A stretch of DNA of 64,000 bases from positions 3,424,001 through 3,488,000 of the forward strand of contig NC_134035.1 of assembly GCF_964204645.1 (NCBI RefSeq), given 5' to 3'. The position numbers and the translations under genes were made by a program. A model generated the notes under the pieces. That model was not told the origin of the DNA. It made no database searches and saw only the letters and a list, made by a program, of their open reading frames with translations. Source of the stretch: Tubulanus polymorphus. Its lineage: Eukaryota; Nemertea; Palaeonemertea; Tubulaniformes; Tubulanidae. Shown piece by piece: positions 1 to 12,800 of this stretch (within the stretch, counting starts at the first letter, position 1; each line of letters opens with the position of its first letter).

Positions 1-490
1 ACAGTAACAGATATAGGCTAGGGGTAATAATACCAATATCACTTCTCTCCAGGGAGAGATGACTAATACACAGTTACAGATATAGGCTAGGGGTTATAAT
101 ACCAATATCACTTCTCTCCAGGTAGAGATGACTGATACACAGTAACAGATATAGGCTAGGGGTAATAATACCAATATCACTTCTGTCCAGGGAGAGATGA
201 CTAATACACAGTTACAGATATAGGCTAGGGGTTATAATACCAATATCACTTCTCTCCAGGTAGAGATGACTGATACACAGTAACAGATATAGGCTAGGGT
301 TAATAATACCAATATCACTTCTGTCCAGGGAGAGATGACTAATACACAGTTTCAGATATAGGCTAGGGGTTATAATACCAATATCACTTCTGTCCAGGGA
401 GAGATGACTAATACACAGTTTCAGATATAGGCTAGGGGTTATAATACCAATATCACTTCTCTCCAGGTAGAAGAGACGACTGATTGGTAT
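1..490 (-). repeat. 69-bp minisatellite, array 1 (about 7 copies)
   Basis: Head-to-tail copies of a 69-bp unit containing the motifs GATATAGGCTAGGGG and CCAATATCACTTCT. The array runs off the left edge of the window and decays at about 480-490, some 80 bp past the CECR2 stop codon on the minus strand. It may therefore lie in or just after the CECR2 3' UTR. The same unit forms arrays at 23675-25200 (opposite orientation) and 38452-39210 (same orientation). No function is evident. Confidence 0.95.
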
Positions 491-569
491 ACGCTGGTAT
501 TACCAGTGTAATGAGTGTCACTGAATATATTCATTTAAGATATAAGCTATTGAAATGTTTCATAATTAA

Positions 570-812
570 CTAACAGTGTCCAGGAAGCCGCCTACGCGTA
601 TACAACCACTTATGCATATGCTCCATTTTGAGAGCGGTAGCCTCTTTATCGTCGACGGTCGCGTTCGTTTTCACGTCAGTTTTCAATGAGTTCGACGCAG
701 ACGTCAGTATAACGGCTTTCTTCCTCGCGGCGGCCATCATACGCTGAGTTAACGGACTGAGAAACTGGCTCGGAGTGCCTCCGCCTCGACGCTCCTCGGG
801 ACTCATCGATCT
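570..812 (-). CDS. CECR2: CECR2 exon 16: short C-terminal exon with stop
   Basis: The acceptor (TTTCAG before 812) follows a phase-0 donor. The exon encodes about 80 residues starting [18 protein letters not shown] and ending GHC before a TAG. It replaces the roughly 900-residue proline/glutamine-rich tail of the human protein. An alternative longer 3' form outside the window cannot be excluded. No canonical AATAAA is seen in the 80 bp before the minisatellite begins. Confidence 0.75.
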   Translation of the reverse strand, partial: RSMSPEERRGGGTPSQFLSPLTQRMMAAARKKAVILTSASNSLKTDVKTNATVDDKEATALKMEHMHKWLYTRRRLPGHC

Positions 813-3800
813 CTGAAATGATAAATGATTACATAAGCTATTATAGGTCCGAGACATTTCCCCATTTTTTTAAACATAGGTTTCCAGTGGTAAGGCCAGG
901 ACAGAAGAAGTACTACGAAATTACTACTGCAATTTTAGACCCAAAATGAGGGATATTTTGACACGGAAAGAAGTACTTTCCAGTAAAATGAGGACCCATA
1001 AGGAAGCATTTTTGCGATGCCTTCATGTGGACTAGTCATATTCCAGGATAAATCCGTAACACTTTCCTGTATAGGCCTATTCCATATTACTGACAATTGA
1101 ATTACCACCAGGCCCGAGTAATAAAATACTGCAACAGTCGAATTCGCGACAAAATTGTGCGTGAAAAATACATTAAAATAAAATTTGGAACAACTTTTTC
1201 ATCATAAGTGAGGACTTGGAGTGAAAAAGAATAAGGACAAAGATGATGTTTGTCCACACTTTTTCCAAAAGAAGGACTTGGAAGGACTGCTGGAAACAGC
1301 CGTGCTCGAACCTACCTTTCTCAGCGCGGTCGTTACTTGATGCAACGTCTCCTTCGCGCGGTTACTGGCGACGCGAGACGGACGCGGTTTCGCCGACGAC
1401 GCGACCACCGGCGCTCGCGTGAAGTAATCCTCGTCGTCGTTGCTCGTGTCCGACGTTGGCAGTTCGCGTTTCAACGTGCGATAAAACTGTTTGGCGACTT
1501 TTGTGCACATTTTCAACGCCTCTGAAAACGTAATCGAAGCATTTCGAATTAGTTCAACAAAGTTTCACAATAATGCTGTCCATGCACAGGGCATCTCCCT
1601 ATATAGGTACAGCGTTTAGGGGACATCATATCGATTATGTAGGACAGCTATAAAATGTTAAATTGAAATTTGTATTGGATGTATTCTGGTTTAAGAATAT
1701 CAATTCCGGATTACCAACTCTCTACATTACAGTTTATCTGGAAAAACCTTCTATTTGCCTATTTCTTATTCAGAGTTATGGCTATGATTTAAGACACATC
1801 TAAGGCTAAGCTAACTGAACACATTTAAAACCATTATTTGTGAACTTGAGCTACAAATGTGCCCATTATTATTCAAAGTGACTGATGTAATTGAGGGCGA
1901 GACGTTCGTACCTTGGTTGTTGGCGTTATATTTACGACAGTTGCTGAACATCAATTTGAAATCGTCGACGAAGTCATCGCGACACCGGTAATCCTTGGCG
2001 CTCAGTTTCGTTTCGATGTCGATCATATCGATAGGATCCTATAAACAATATACGTCAAAACTGTGAATGTTTGATCGAAGCTACAAGGTCTAGTGCTGCA
2101 GTTGCTCTAAAGTTTGTTAACCAGAATTAACCAGTGGATTGTTGACTTTAAACAAAGATTCCCCGATCAAGTTTTGAGATACCCTCAGTGGGGGCTGTTT
2201 TGCCTTAAGAGGTTCAATGCAACACTCAAAAGTAAAACAATTCAAAATCCCTGATTGAATTATAAGATATCCTCAGGGGAGGCTGTTTCTCATCAAGATT
2301 TTCCTTGTGCCACTTGTCACCAGCAAGAACAAGACACCAAAAATTCAAATTCCCTGATTTAAATTTTAAGATAACATCAGTGGGGGCTGTTTCCTCGTGT
2401 CATTTCTCATCAACAAGAACAACTAGACACCAAAAATTCAAATTCCCTGATTTAAATTTTAAGATAACATCAGTGGGGGCTGTTTCCTCGTGTCATTTCT
2501 CATCAACAAGAACAACTAGACACGCAAAATTCAAATTCCCTGATTGAATTATAAGATACCCTCAATGGGGACTCTTTCCTGACTTTTCCCAAATTTTCAA
2601 GAAAATAATCAGAATTCCCCCAATTCCTCTTAAAATATCTTTCGATAAAAAAAAAAACCTGGGAGCTACTGAGATCTGAAGCCATATAAAACGCTGATTT
2701 GACCAGTTCCCGGGAATTGATTCTTACCTTGATTATATCGTGATATCCCGGAGCCCATTCTTCAGTAATCGGTTCGCTGAATAGCCAGGCGTCTTCGTGT
2801 TTACGCACGATATCGAATACTACAAGACAAATCAATGAAAATGAATCTCATTCCGTTCAATCGGACGTCGCGGCTCACAAATTGAAATTCTCAATCCAGT
2901 TATGTTTAACATTCATCATTTCTCTATTATATCCCAGTAATTGCGAAACACTGCTCAATTGTTAGAAGCTGATTCAAAATCTAACGGGTAGCTGCCACTT
3001 TGATTTGACTCTGACTGTTTATCCCTGACTAATTCCTGATATGCATATTGTTTTCTCTGACTTGATCTGCTCAGAGTTCAATCAACTAACACAAACTGTT
3101 TGATTATACACACAATCAATCTAACTATCTGTATAAATTTTCTCTCCCCTCCTTTTTCCCAAATTCCCTAATTTTTCAAAAGAAAAGAAAATTCTCCGAC
3201 ATTTCCCTGATTTCCAGTTGGCCACCCTGTCTAATGGTCAGTGACGAGGTGAACTTCAGTAGTTAGTCGACAAGTGATTCAACTAGTCAACTTATAATCA
3301 AACGCCCTATACGTAGTCCAGTCTTACGCATTTCACAGCCTCGGCCATCTTGGAACTAAGTCCGAACTAAAGCGACTATGCTTAGTTCCAACTTACAAGA
3401 TTATGTACTTAAGTACCCAACAAAGTATATTCTAACCATTTAGGCCTGCAATTCTAACGTTTTTGAGTTCGAAAAAAAAAAAAATCGAAAAGTAAAACAC
3501 GCACTTTTGAACATGCAGAGAATCATGTCATCGAGTTCGGGACTGTCGCTGGGTAAACGGTTTCGCGGCGTCGTCGCGTATTTCCCCGTGCTGACGTTCA
3601 TCAGTTCGGGAGGAATCTCTTTACCCTCGCGAATCAACGCCGCGCGTTCCTCGCGCAGTTTCAAACGTAATTCCCGTTCTGAAAAGAAAAGACAAATGTA
3701 GCTGTATTGTAAACGAACAATTTTCAAAATCCGCAGCTTGCACCAGAGATATACTAAAAAATCTCTTAAACAGTAGGGACCTCGCGCAATATCTTAAAAT

Positions 3801-6800
3801 CAATCTCATTCAAATTTAGCTTCCTAGACCGACTTCTACCAAATAATTAACAAATAATTTTTTGAGGGTTCTCAAATGGAGATGGAAAAACTAATTAAAA
3901 TTAGTCCTGATACCGGGTGCTGCCGTTTTTCACTGCTATGAGAAAGTTCAACAAGTACATGGACTGAAAAAGCAAAAGGTTGTGGCACGGTTGCTATATA
4001 CCGAGGCGAGTAGTTTGAATTGATTTATTTGATGATTATCAAGGTACAGAATGTAAAGATTTATAATCGGTTATGCATTAAACATGACAATCATCAGTAC
4101 CTCGTAAATCACGATATGATTGTCAGGTAGTAGTTGTTTATTACCTTCTCTCATACGATCGCGTTCTCGTTCTTTCTCTTCCTTCAGGAATCTCTGTTGT
4201 TCCAAACGTTCCTCTTCTTCTCGGCGGCGTTTCTCGTCGTCGATTTTCTTCTCCTGAAATTATTCATTTATATTATTCAGCTTTCCCTCGTTTCAACATG
4301 TTCTAACACAAAATTCCCTGATTTAATCCAACGATTTTCTTGTTTTAAAATGTTACAATTCGATCATTTTCTATGAATCGAATAGTTATAAACATCAACT
4401 CTGATCATAGTTGAAATATATTTTGGGACGCTTATTTATGAAATACATAATATCAAACTTGGATATCATTCAGGTCGGACATGAGCTCCAAAACGTCCGA
4501 CTCGTCCGAAACGTCGCGGAGTCAGTTCTCTACTATCCCGCGCATATAAAACATAACGCGTACCTGTTCTTCCTTTTCCTTTGATTTCTTCTCGATGCGA
4601 GATGATTTACGTGAACCGATCTCTTCGGTTAGATGACGAACGTGGGCTCTTCTCTGTAACAGCAAGCAAACAATACTACGGTATATACAATCTATTTAGC
4701 GAGTAGTCCACTTTCATATACAAGACATTTCCTATTGTTTTAAGGCAGATTCTTTATGAATTTTTGATTCCAGTTAGGAGTCCAGGGTTCTTACAAATCG
4801 GAGAATTCAAAATTCCCTAATATTTCCCCGACCCTTGACAAAAAATCCCATGATTAAATCATAGGATATTATCAGTGTGGGTTGTTTGTTTCCATGTGGT
4901 TCTCATTGTTCTCATCGATCAAGGATTCCAAAAGTCCCCAATATGTCCATCATTTTCCCCGAACTTTGACCATAAATTCCCTGATTGAATTATAAGATAC
5001 CCTCAATGGGGGCTGTTTCTTCTCAAGCGGTTCCTCATGCCACTTATCACTGGCAAGAACAGTAAGAGACCAAAAATCTAAAATTCCTGATTTACGAGAT
5101 AAGAGTCAGAACTGCCTGAATTTTACCTGACCTGTAAGAACCCCGGGGGTCTGCAACTGCGGTTACTAAAAAATACCGGCAGTACTTTCCAATCCTCACC
5201 TTTTGATCTTCGAGTTGCGGAATTTCCGGCAAGAAATTGTTGACGATGATCTTGTGCAGCGATTTCTCGCAGCGGACGCGGCTGCCTTTGATACTATCGG
5301 CGAACGTCTGCCATTCGTCGAGCCGGTCGCAGACGATCTCCCACTTCTTGAACGAGTCGAAATCGATCGCGAACGTCGCGTCGGCCAATCGGGCGCCGAC
5401 GTCTTCCTCCTCGTCATTCACTGCATGATCGTTTGCGTCGTCTTCGTCCACTTCGCTCTCCGGCTGTTTTTCCGTTCGTTTGCTGCGTTTTGTGGCCCTC
5501 GCCACGAGTTCTTTATCACTGAACGAACAAGAAAAATATATTAGCATCTCTGCAGGTTTGGGGTTCGTTTTCAAAAGAGAAAGGTCAGAGCTTCGACCAA
5601 GAAACTCTGCAACCACCCGAATTTGAACTCCCTCAAACAATAGACCGCTCTAACTTCAAATTCATTTTTCTATTCCCTTCAAATGCATCTCTAGTCTGAA
5701 GACGGTTCGAAGCATTTTACCCGAAATGTCAATGTAACTTTTATCGTTTAACCCTTTCAGTACGTCTACACCACGGTGCAGTGTATAACTTGGTGATGGA
5801 TTTTGCTAGTACACCGCACTGCAGTGTATTGATATAATTAGTAATTAGTAATTATCTCTATTGAAAGATGTCAGCACCTGTCAAACATAGACAAATATTA
5901 GTAACTAATGATACACCGCACTATAGATGTATTCTCGTTATTCAACACACTAGGGTGGAATTTCTAAAAAATTTTAAAATTATCTCCAGCACTATAGGGT
6001 ATTAATAAGTCAGCACTGAATGGGTTTTAATCAATCAGATACTTACGGCGTGCTGAATCCGAATTTGCGCGGCGTGCGTCGCACTCTCTTCGACCGCAAC
6101 GGATACGACCCCGCGTCGTTATCATCACCATCATCGTCGTCGCCGTCATCATCATCTTTAACGGGCGTTCCGAGAACGTACGTACGCGCGCGTCGCGACC
6201 TGCGCGTCGCCGATTCGCGAGATACCTGCGACGAGACGCCGTCGAGCGATTCGTCGCACAACGATTCCGTTACGGTAGTTTCCATCGGATCTTCGTCTTT
6301 CACAGCGGCGACGACGGCTTCGTTATCCATTTCCTCTTCGGGCGTCGCATCCACCTCCATATTCTCAACATCTTCAGCAACATCTTTCGATTCGTTTTTG
6401 CATTGATCAACATTCTCACGATTGCCTTCAACATCGTCAACAGCATTTTGTGAATCATTTTCGCGTTCAATAACGTTATCCCCGTCGCCTGCGACATCTC
6501 CAACGCCATCCTTCGCATCTTTTTTACATTCCGCAGCGTTCGCATCATCGCTTTTAAATTCGCTCATCAGTTTCTGTAAGATCGGTACGTCATCGTCGCC
6601 GTCCTTATCCTTCTTCGCATCGTCGCTTTTACCAACGTTCGATTCTACCTCCTCGTCTTTTTCCGATTTCAGCTCGTCGCCGATTTTTTCTTCGCTTTTT
6701 ACATCTTTTTCTATTTTCGCATCTTCTTCTTTAGGTTTAAAGCTATTTTCAACTGAAACTGACTCCTCTTTTTTGACGCCGATTTCATCTTCAACTTTCG

Positions 6801-9800
6801 TAACAGCGCTATCTTCTTCTTCCGCGGTATTTTTATCTTCTGTTTTTATTTCATCACCGACGCCGTCTACGTCATCGACGTCGACCTCTTCTTCCGTATA
6901 TTTTTTCTGCGCCCTCGTTCGCAACGTTCTGTCGCTACTCTCTACTGTATCCACGGTATTCGTGCCATTGTCTTCGGTCTTTATAAAGTGAAATGAAAAG
7001 TTTTCTATCAAAATATCATCAAGCGACAATGTGGCATCGTTTCAAATGATTAAAATGATAATAGTCCATTCCAGACGGATGTTTCTAATTTTAGGAGTTT
7101 TCAGAGGTGAACGTAATTTGAAATCAGAAATCGTAGTTTAGTTGAAAATTAAGTAGAAATAGTTGAAAATTAACTAGAAATAATTCTGATTTTGAGATTT
7201 TCATATTTATGGGAGAAGTTGAGCTTTTATATATTCAGTCTTCTGAAAATTCAAAGGCTACATCGATTTCAAACCACCTCTTGAATTCGGTCTTTCCGAA
7301 AATTCTAGAGGTAGGTCCCCTTCAATTCAACATCCGAGTAATCAAACCTTAACCCGTTTTTTCATCGGCAAAAGCACTTTTAAGACTGGTCAGACTCACT
7401 AGAAAAACCTTGTTTACCTATGATGGTAGTAAGCAGTGAACAGGTTAAAATATAAAGCAGGGTTCGTTCTAGCACTTGCCCAGGACAAGTGTCTATTCAT
7501 TGGGGCAAATAGGTTATCATTATGACTTGTACGCCGGGCTAGTACAATTCGATGTCTTAAGCTTTTTCAATTAATAGATGATTGAGCGGACTGCCTGTGT
7601 TGGGCAGGTAGATTTTTAAGGAGGCAAGTGAAATTTCAGATATGCTTATTACCGGCCTCGAACAAGTGCCTTTTATTTCTTACATCCGACCCTGTATTGT
7701 AAAACATAGAGCAATCGTTACCTGCTCGTTTAAATCGATACCGGCCGCTTTAGCGTCTTCGAGTTCCTCGATCGATTTGACTCGCGACGCCGTCAATCGC
7801 GGCTTCATCTTTCCCATTCTACGACGAGAAACCGACACCGGCGTCATCATCATCTCTTCGTCTTCATCGTCGCCGTTATCATCATCATCATCATTGTCGT
7901 TATCTTCGTCGGATTCGTGTTTCGTTAGTTGAGATAGCGGCAGATTCTCGTCGCTACTGCAAACAATTTCACACAACAGATTAAACGCAGAGTTTAGAAT
8001 TCAGGGATCTCGGTAGCGTTGTTGGGAGGACAGTTGTAAATATTTCACCGAGTTCAGCATCAGGGAACTCAGTAGCGTTGGGACTGCTGTAAATATTTCA
8101 CCGAGTTCAGCATCAGGGAACTCAGTAGCGTTGGGACTGCTGTAAATATTTCACCGAGTTCAGCATCAAGGAACTCAGTAGCGTTGGGACTGCTGTAAAT
8201 ATTTCACCCAGTTCAGCATCAGGGATCTCAGTAGCGTTGGGACTGCTGTAAATATTTCACCGAGTTCAGCATCAGGGATCTCAGTAGCGTTGGGACTGCT
8301 GTAAATATTTCACCGAGTTCAGCATCAGGGAACTCAGTAGCGTTGGGACTGCTGTAAATATTTCACCCAGTTCAGCATCAGGGATCTCAGTAGCGTTGGG
8401 ACTGCTGTAAATATTTCACCGAGTTCAGCATCAGGGATCTCAGTAGCGTTGGGACTGCTGTAAATATTTCACCGAGTTCAGCATCAGGGAACTCAGTAGT
8501 GTTGGGACTACTGTAAATATTTCACCGAGTTCAGCATCAGGGAACTCAGTAGCGTTGGGACTACTGTAAATATTTCACTGAGTTCAGCATCAGGGATCTT
8601 AGTAGCGTTGGGACTGCTGTAAATATTTCACCCAGTTCAGCATCAGGGAACTCAGTAGCGTTGGGACTGCTGTAAATATTTCACCGAGTTCAGCATCAGG
8701 GAACTCAGTAGTGTTGGGACTGTTGTAAATATTTCACCGAGTTCAGCATCAGGGATCTTAGTAGCGTTGGGACTGCTGTAAATATTTTACCGAGTTCAGC
8801 ATCAGGGATCTCAGTAGCGTTGGGACTGCTGTAAATATTTCACAGAGTTCAGCATCAGGGATCTCAGTAGCGTTGGGACTGCTGTAAATATTTCACAGAG
8901 TTCAGCATCAGGGATCTCAGTAGCGTTGGGACTGCTGTAAATATTTTACCGAGTTCAGCATCAGGGATCTCAGTAGCGTTGGGACTGCTGTAAATATTTC
9001 ACAGAGTTCAGCATCAGGGATCTCAGTAGCGTTGGGACTGCTGTAAATATTTCACCGAGTTCAGCATCAGGGATCTCAGTAGCGTTGGGACTGCTGTAAA
9101 TATTTTACCTGGTTCGAGAATCAGTGAACTGTGACTGCTTTAAATATTTCAGAGTTCAGAGTCGGGAAATTTGGTAGTTTGCTTTATATATTTCACAGAG
9201 AATCTGGGACAAAGGATATTATTAGTAAGACTCATTATGGCATTTCGTTTACTGAGTCGACTGGATACCATCAATCAATAGAGGAGCCTTTTGGACCCAG
9301 TTCCTCACAGTTGGTTAAGTTTTACATAATCATAAAAGAATTGAATATTCAACTGACCTTTCCTCGTCCGATTCAGATTTATCAGTTTGAACGGATTCAT
9401 CATCAACATCATCATCATCCTCCATATTCTCCTCACCGTTCTCGTCGGCAGAAGCGTTGTCGCTTTCCGGTTCCGAATCGGGAGGAGTCTCGATCAGTTT
9501 TCGTTTCCTCGGTCGTCCTCGTTTCTTCGCCGTCGACTTCGCGTCCGCGACGGTCTGCTGTTGAGTCTCGTCGGGTTTTTTCGCCGATTTCGGTGGACGA
9601 CCGCGCCTTTTCTTCGTCGTCGGTGTCTCTGCAGTTTCTGCCAACGATTGACTGTGAAAAACAAGTTACGAATCGGTCATAAAAATGTTTTCGGGGTTCC
9701 AGGAAAAAGTCGGCACTTTTTAAAATCAAAATCCGGCACTTCTTTTATCTCGAATCTAAAGACGAGTTCTAGGCATTTTTGCCAAATCAATAATCGCGCC

Positions 9801-12800
9801 AGAACGAAGCGAGCGAAAATATCTCGACGAACCGTTTCTTATTTTTTCGTTTCTTTTCTCGTTCGAGTTTTTTTCGCTCTTCCCGCGCCTTCTTCTCCGC
9901 TCTTCGTTCTGCCCGTCTCTGTTTGCGCCGTTGTTCCTTCTCCTTACGAATTCGTTCTTTTTCCTTCTGTTTGCGAAGACGTTCCTGCTTCTTTTCGCTG
10001 AAGAAAATGACAATTCATTGAAATTCATCGTCGAGATAAATCGCGAATCGCTTTTCGAGATAGAAATGCGGCACAATTCATCGTCGGCGAAAGAAACCGA
10101 AGCGCTCACCGTTTTTTCAAAGTTTTCACGCTGGGATTGTCGCGGTATAATCGCGTGCCGTAGAAATACCAATAGGTGGAGCCGTTTCTGTCGATGCCAA
10201 GCGGCTCGACTCGTAAACTATCCGCATCTAAATCCTTTAGAATGAACGCAAAATAAACATTTAACACTCACTGTATCTTACATTTAAGTTAATGGCATGG
10301 CCTAGACGACTCCTATTTCTATGGCCAACCTTTCAGCTATTCATAAAATGGCAAATGATGCATTCTGTGGGTTATAGTTGTCAAAATACACTCCCAGCTC
10401 AGAGTCAATAATACACAGTACAATTGTGTTTTCATAAGTTAAGTAGCACAGACAGGGAGCTGGCAGGAACAAATACATCAGATAAATCTTTTCCCTTTGT
10501 CTTATTGGTTTGAATGCGGAATAGAATCAAATTTTCTGAAATTTGCTCAATAAAACAGAATTGAAAATATCCTCAGTGGGGGATTTTTCATCTTAGTAGG
10601 TTGACAGGGTTCTTACAGATCAGGGAATCCAAAATTCCCTACTATTTCCCTTGCTTTTCCCTGACTTTTGTCCAAAAATTTTCTGATCCAATCATAAGAT
10701 ATCATCCGTTTCTTATCAAGAGGTTCCTCGTGTTAGTTATCCGTTAACAGCTAGAACAACAAGACCCCAAAATTCTAAAATTCCCTGATTTTCAAGAATA
10801 GTCTGAATTCCACAATTATGAAGAAAAGCTAACTTCTTCATAACTGTGCAATTTTTCTTTAGTAATAATCTCTCTTAAAAATGGCAGCACCGGTCAAACA
10901 TAGTGAAATATTAGTAACTAACGATATACCAAGCCAGGGTGTAGACTATAGTGGTATTCCCGTTATTTAACACACTAGGGTGGAATTTTAAAAAATTTTC
11001 AAATTATCTCTAGCACTATAGGGTATTAACTAGTCAGCACTGAAAGGGTTAAGGAGATTGGAGTCGACTTGAAAAAAAGACTTAAACACACCTTCGTCAA
11101 ATCAGACACGTCTTCGCCATAGAGTCGCACATTACACAGGAGGTGTAAAACCTGAATTTTAACGTTCACCGGTAGCTGATAAAACTCAGGCGTTTCGTCG
11201 TTCAGCGGACTCGGGTATTTCATCTCGAATTCCCAATACTCGTTGAGAACTTCGCGTAAAAACGGCGCGAAATTCTCCTCCCTGAAAAAAATTACGAAGA
11301 TACAATTTCTTACAATTCATCATGTAGAAAAACCTTTCAGGATTTTTTCTTTAAAAATGTGATGGTTAAACAAGGCACAATATCAGGGTGGCCACTTTTA
11401 TTCGACTTGCTTTGAGCATGAATTTTCCCGAGCGTGTTGTTTTCCTTGACTTGATTTGCCAAGAATCCAAACAATCAACACATTCAAATAGGCCTACGTA
11501 AGATATAGACAGAAACTGAACGCATTTCCCTGACTTTTCCCTCATAAATAGCTTTAAAAAAAAATCCCTGACTTTTATATAAAGAAAAGCAAATTCCCTG
11601 ATTACCGGCCAGCCTGAATTCAGGGGCCAAAGGATAGTATTCAGAATCAGGGCTTTCAAACCCACTAAATGGAAACTTGGAATCAGAGGGTTTAAAGGAC
11701 TGTACGAACCCTGAAAACAAACAATCTTTAAAAAGTAAATGTTTTTAGTTTTAGGCATTACGTGCATAGGGTCGAACAATATCGACGTCAGTTTGATAAC
11801 CAAATTTGAATTGCTACGGTTTTTTAACTGTTTCGTGTTATTTTTTAACCCCCAAATTATATTGAATCTTTTGATTATGGTATCACATCCTTATCAGCTC
11901 AATCTGTCTCCTTTCACAGGACTGTATGTTATAATTTTGTTACAACCCTAGAACTCCTGAAGATGACTTTTAGGATAGGCTTAGGATCTGAATGAAGTAG
12001 GTCTGCTAGCTCAAGGAAACTTCTCTGACTCATTTCATTTTTAATGCTGGATTTTATATTATCTTTAAATAAAACGCGGACAGACATTTAATGGTTCTAA
12101 TACTGATGTCGTTTGAGTATAGATACGAAAGTTTACGAATAAAAAATTTCGAAAAAAATTCGAAAGAAATTCCGGGCGAAAATCAAAATTTTCTAAATGA
12201 GCTTTCGACGAAGAAGGGAATTATTTTCATATCAATTAACAGCAATGTATCAATGTTTAGTACATGCTACACTTATGCTTCGTGTAAGGGAAGCCAGGTG
12301 GCAGCACGTCCTGGAGCAAAAAATATCAAACCATGTGCTTCACAGAGCTGTCAAACTAAGAATGTAAACAAACATTTTAGAATCCTAAAGACCCGAGCGC
12401 GACGCGGTTACTCACGAGATGTCATTGCGGGCGTAGCAACCGTTCAACAATCGGCAAATTACGGAATTCACGAGCGGACTGCCTCCGCCGTCGACGGAGC
12501 CACCCGCCGCCAGTAGACCCTCCTCGAGTTCATCGATGTCGAATTCGGGCAGTTCGAACACGGCCTGGAACAGCGAACAGAAATGAGCGACGCACGGTAC
12601 TTCCCATAGAGAACGTATTTCTGAAAAATAGAACGAGAATGAAATCAAGATTCTCGTGAATAAATTACCGACAGTAGTTTAAGCCTTTTGGAATACGTTT
12701 TAATCGGCAAAATAGAGTTAATTAAGCATTAGATAATTATTAACAATTGGGATTAATTTATTGGTTAAGAAATTCGCTTAGTTTAATTGTGTCTGAAATG

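Noticed and set aside
6020-6991. Serine-rich open frames on the plus strand opposite CECR2 exon 8
   Set aside because: Antisense shadows of an Asp/Glu-rich exon: GAC and GAA codons read as serine, phenylalanine and valine on the other strand.
7991-9158. Possible CRISPR-like array
   Set aside because: The repeats are directly contiguous 53-bp units without unique spacers, in a eukaryotic intron. It is a minisatellite.
11945-12010. A fourth hammerhead-like motif (CTCCTGAAGATGACTTTTAGG)
   Set aside because: The first half matches, but stem II does not close and the GAAA element is absent.
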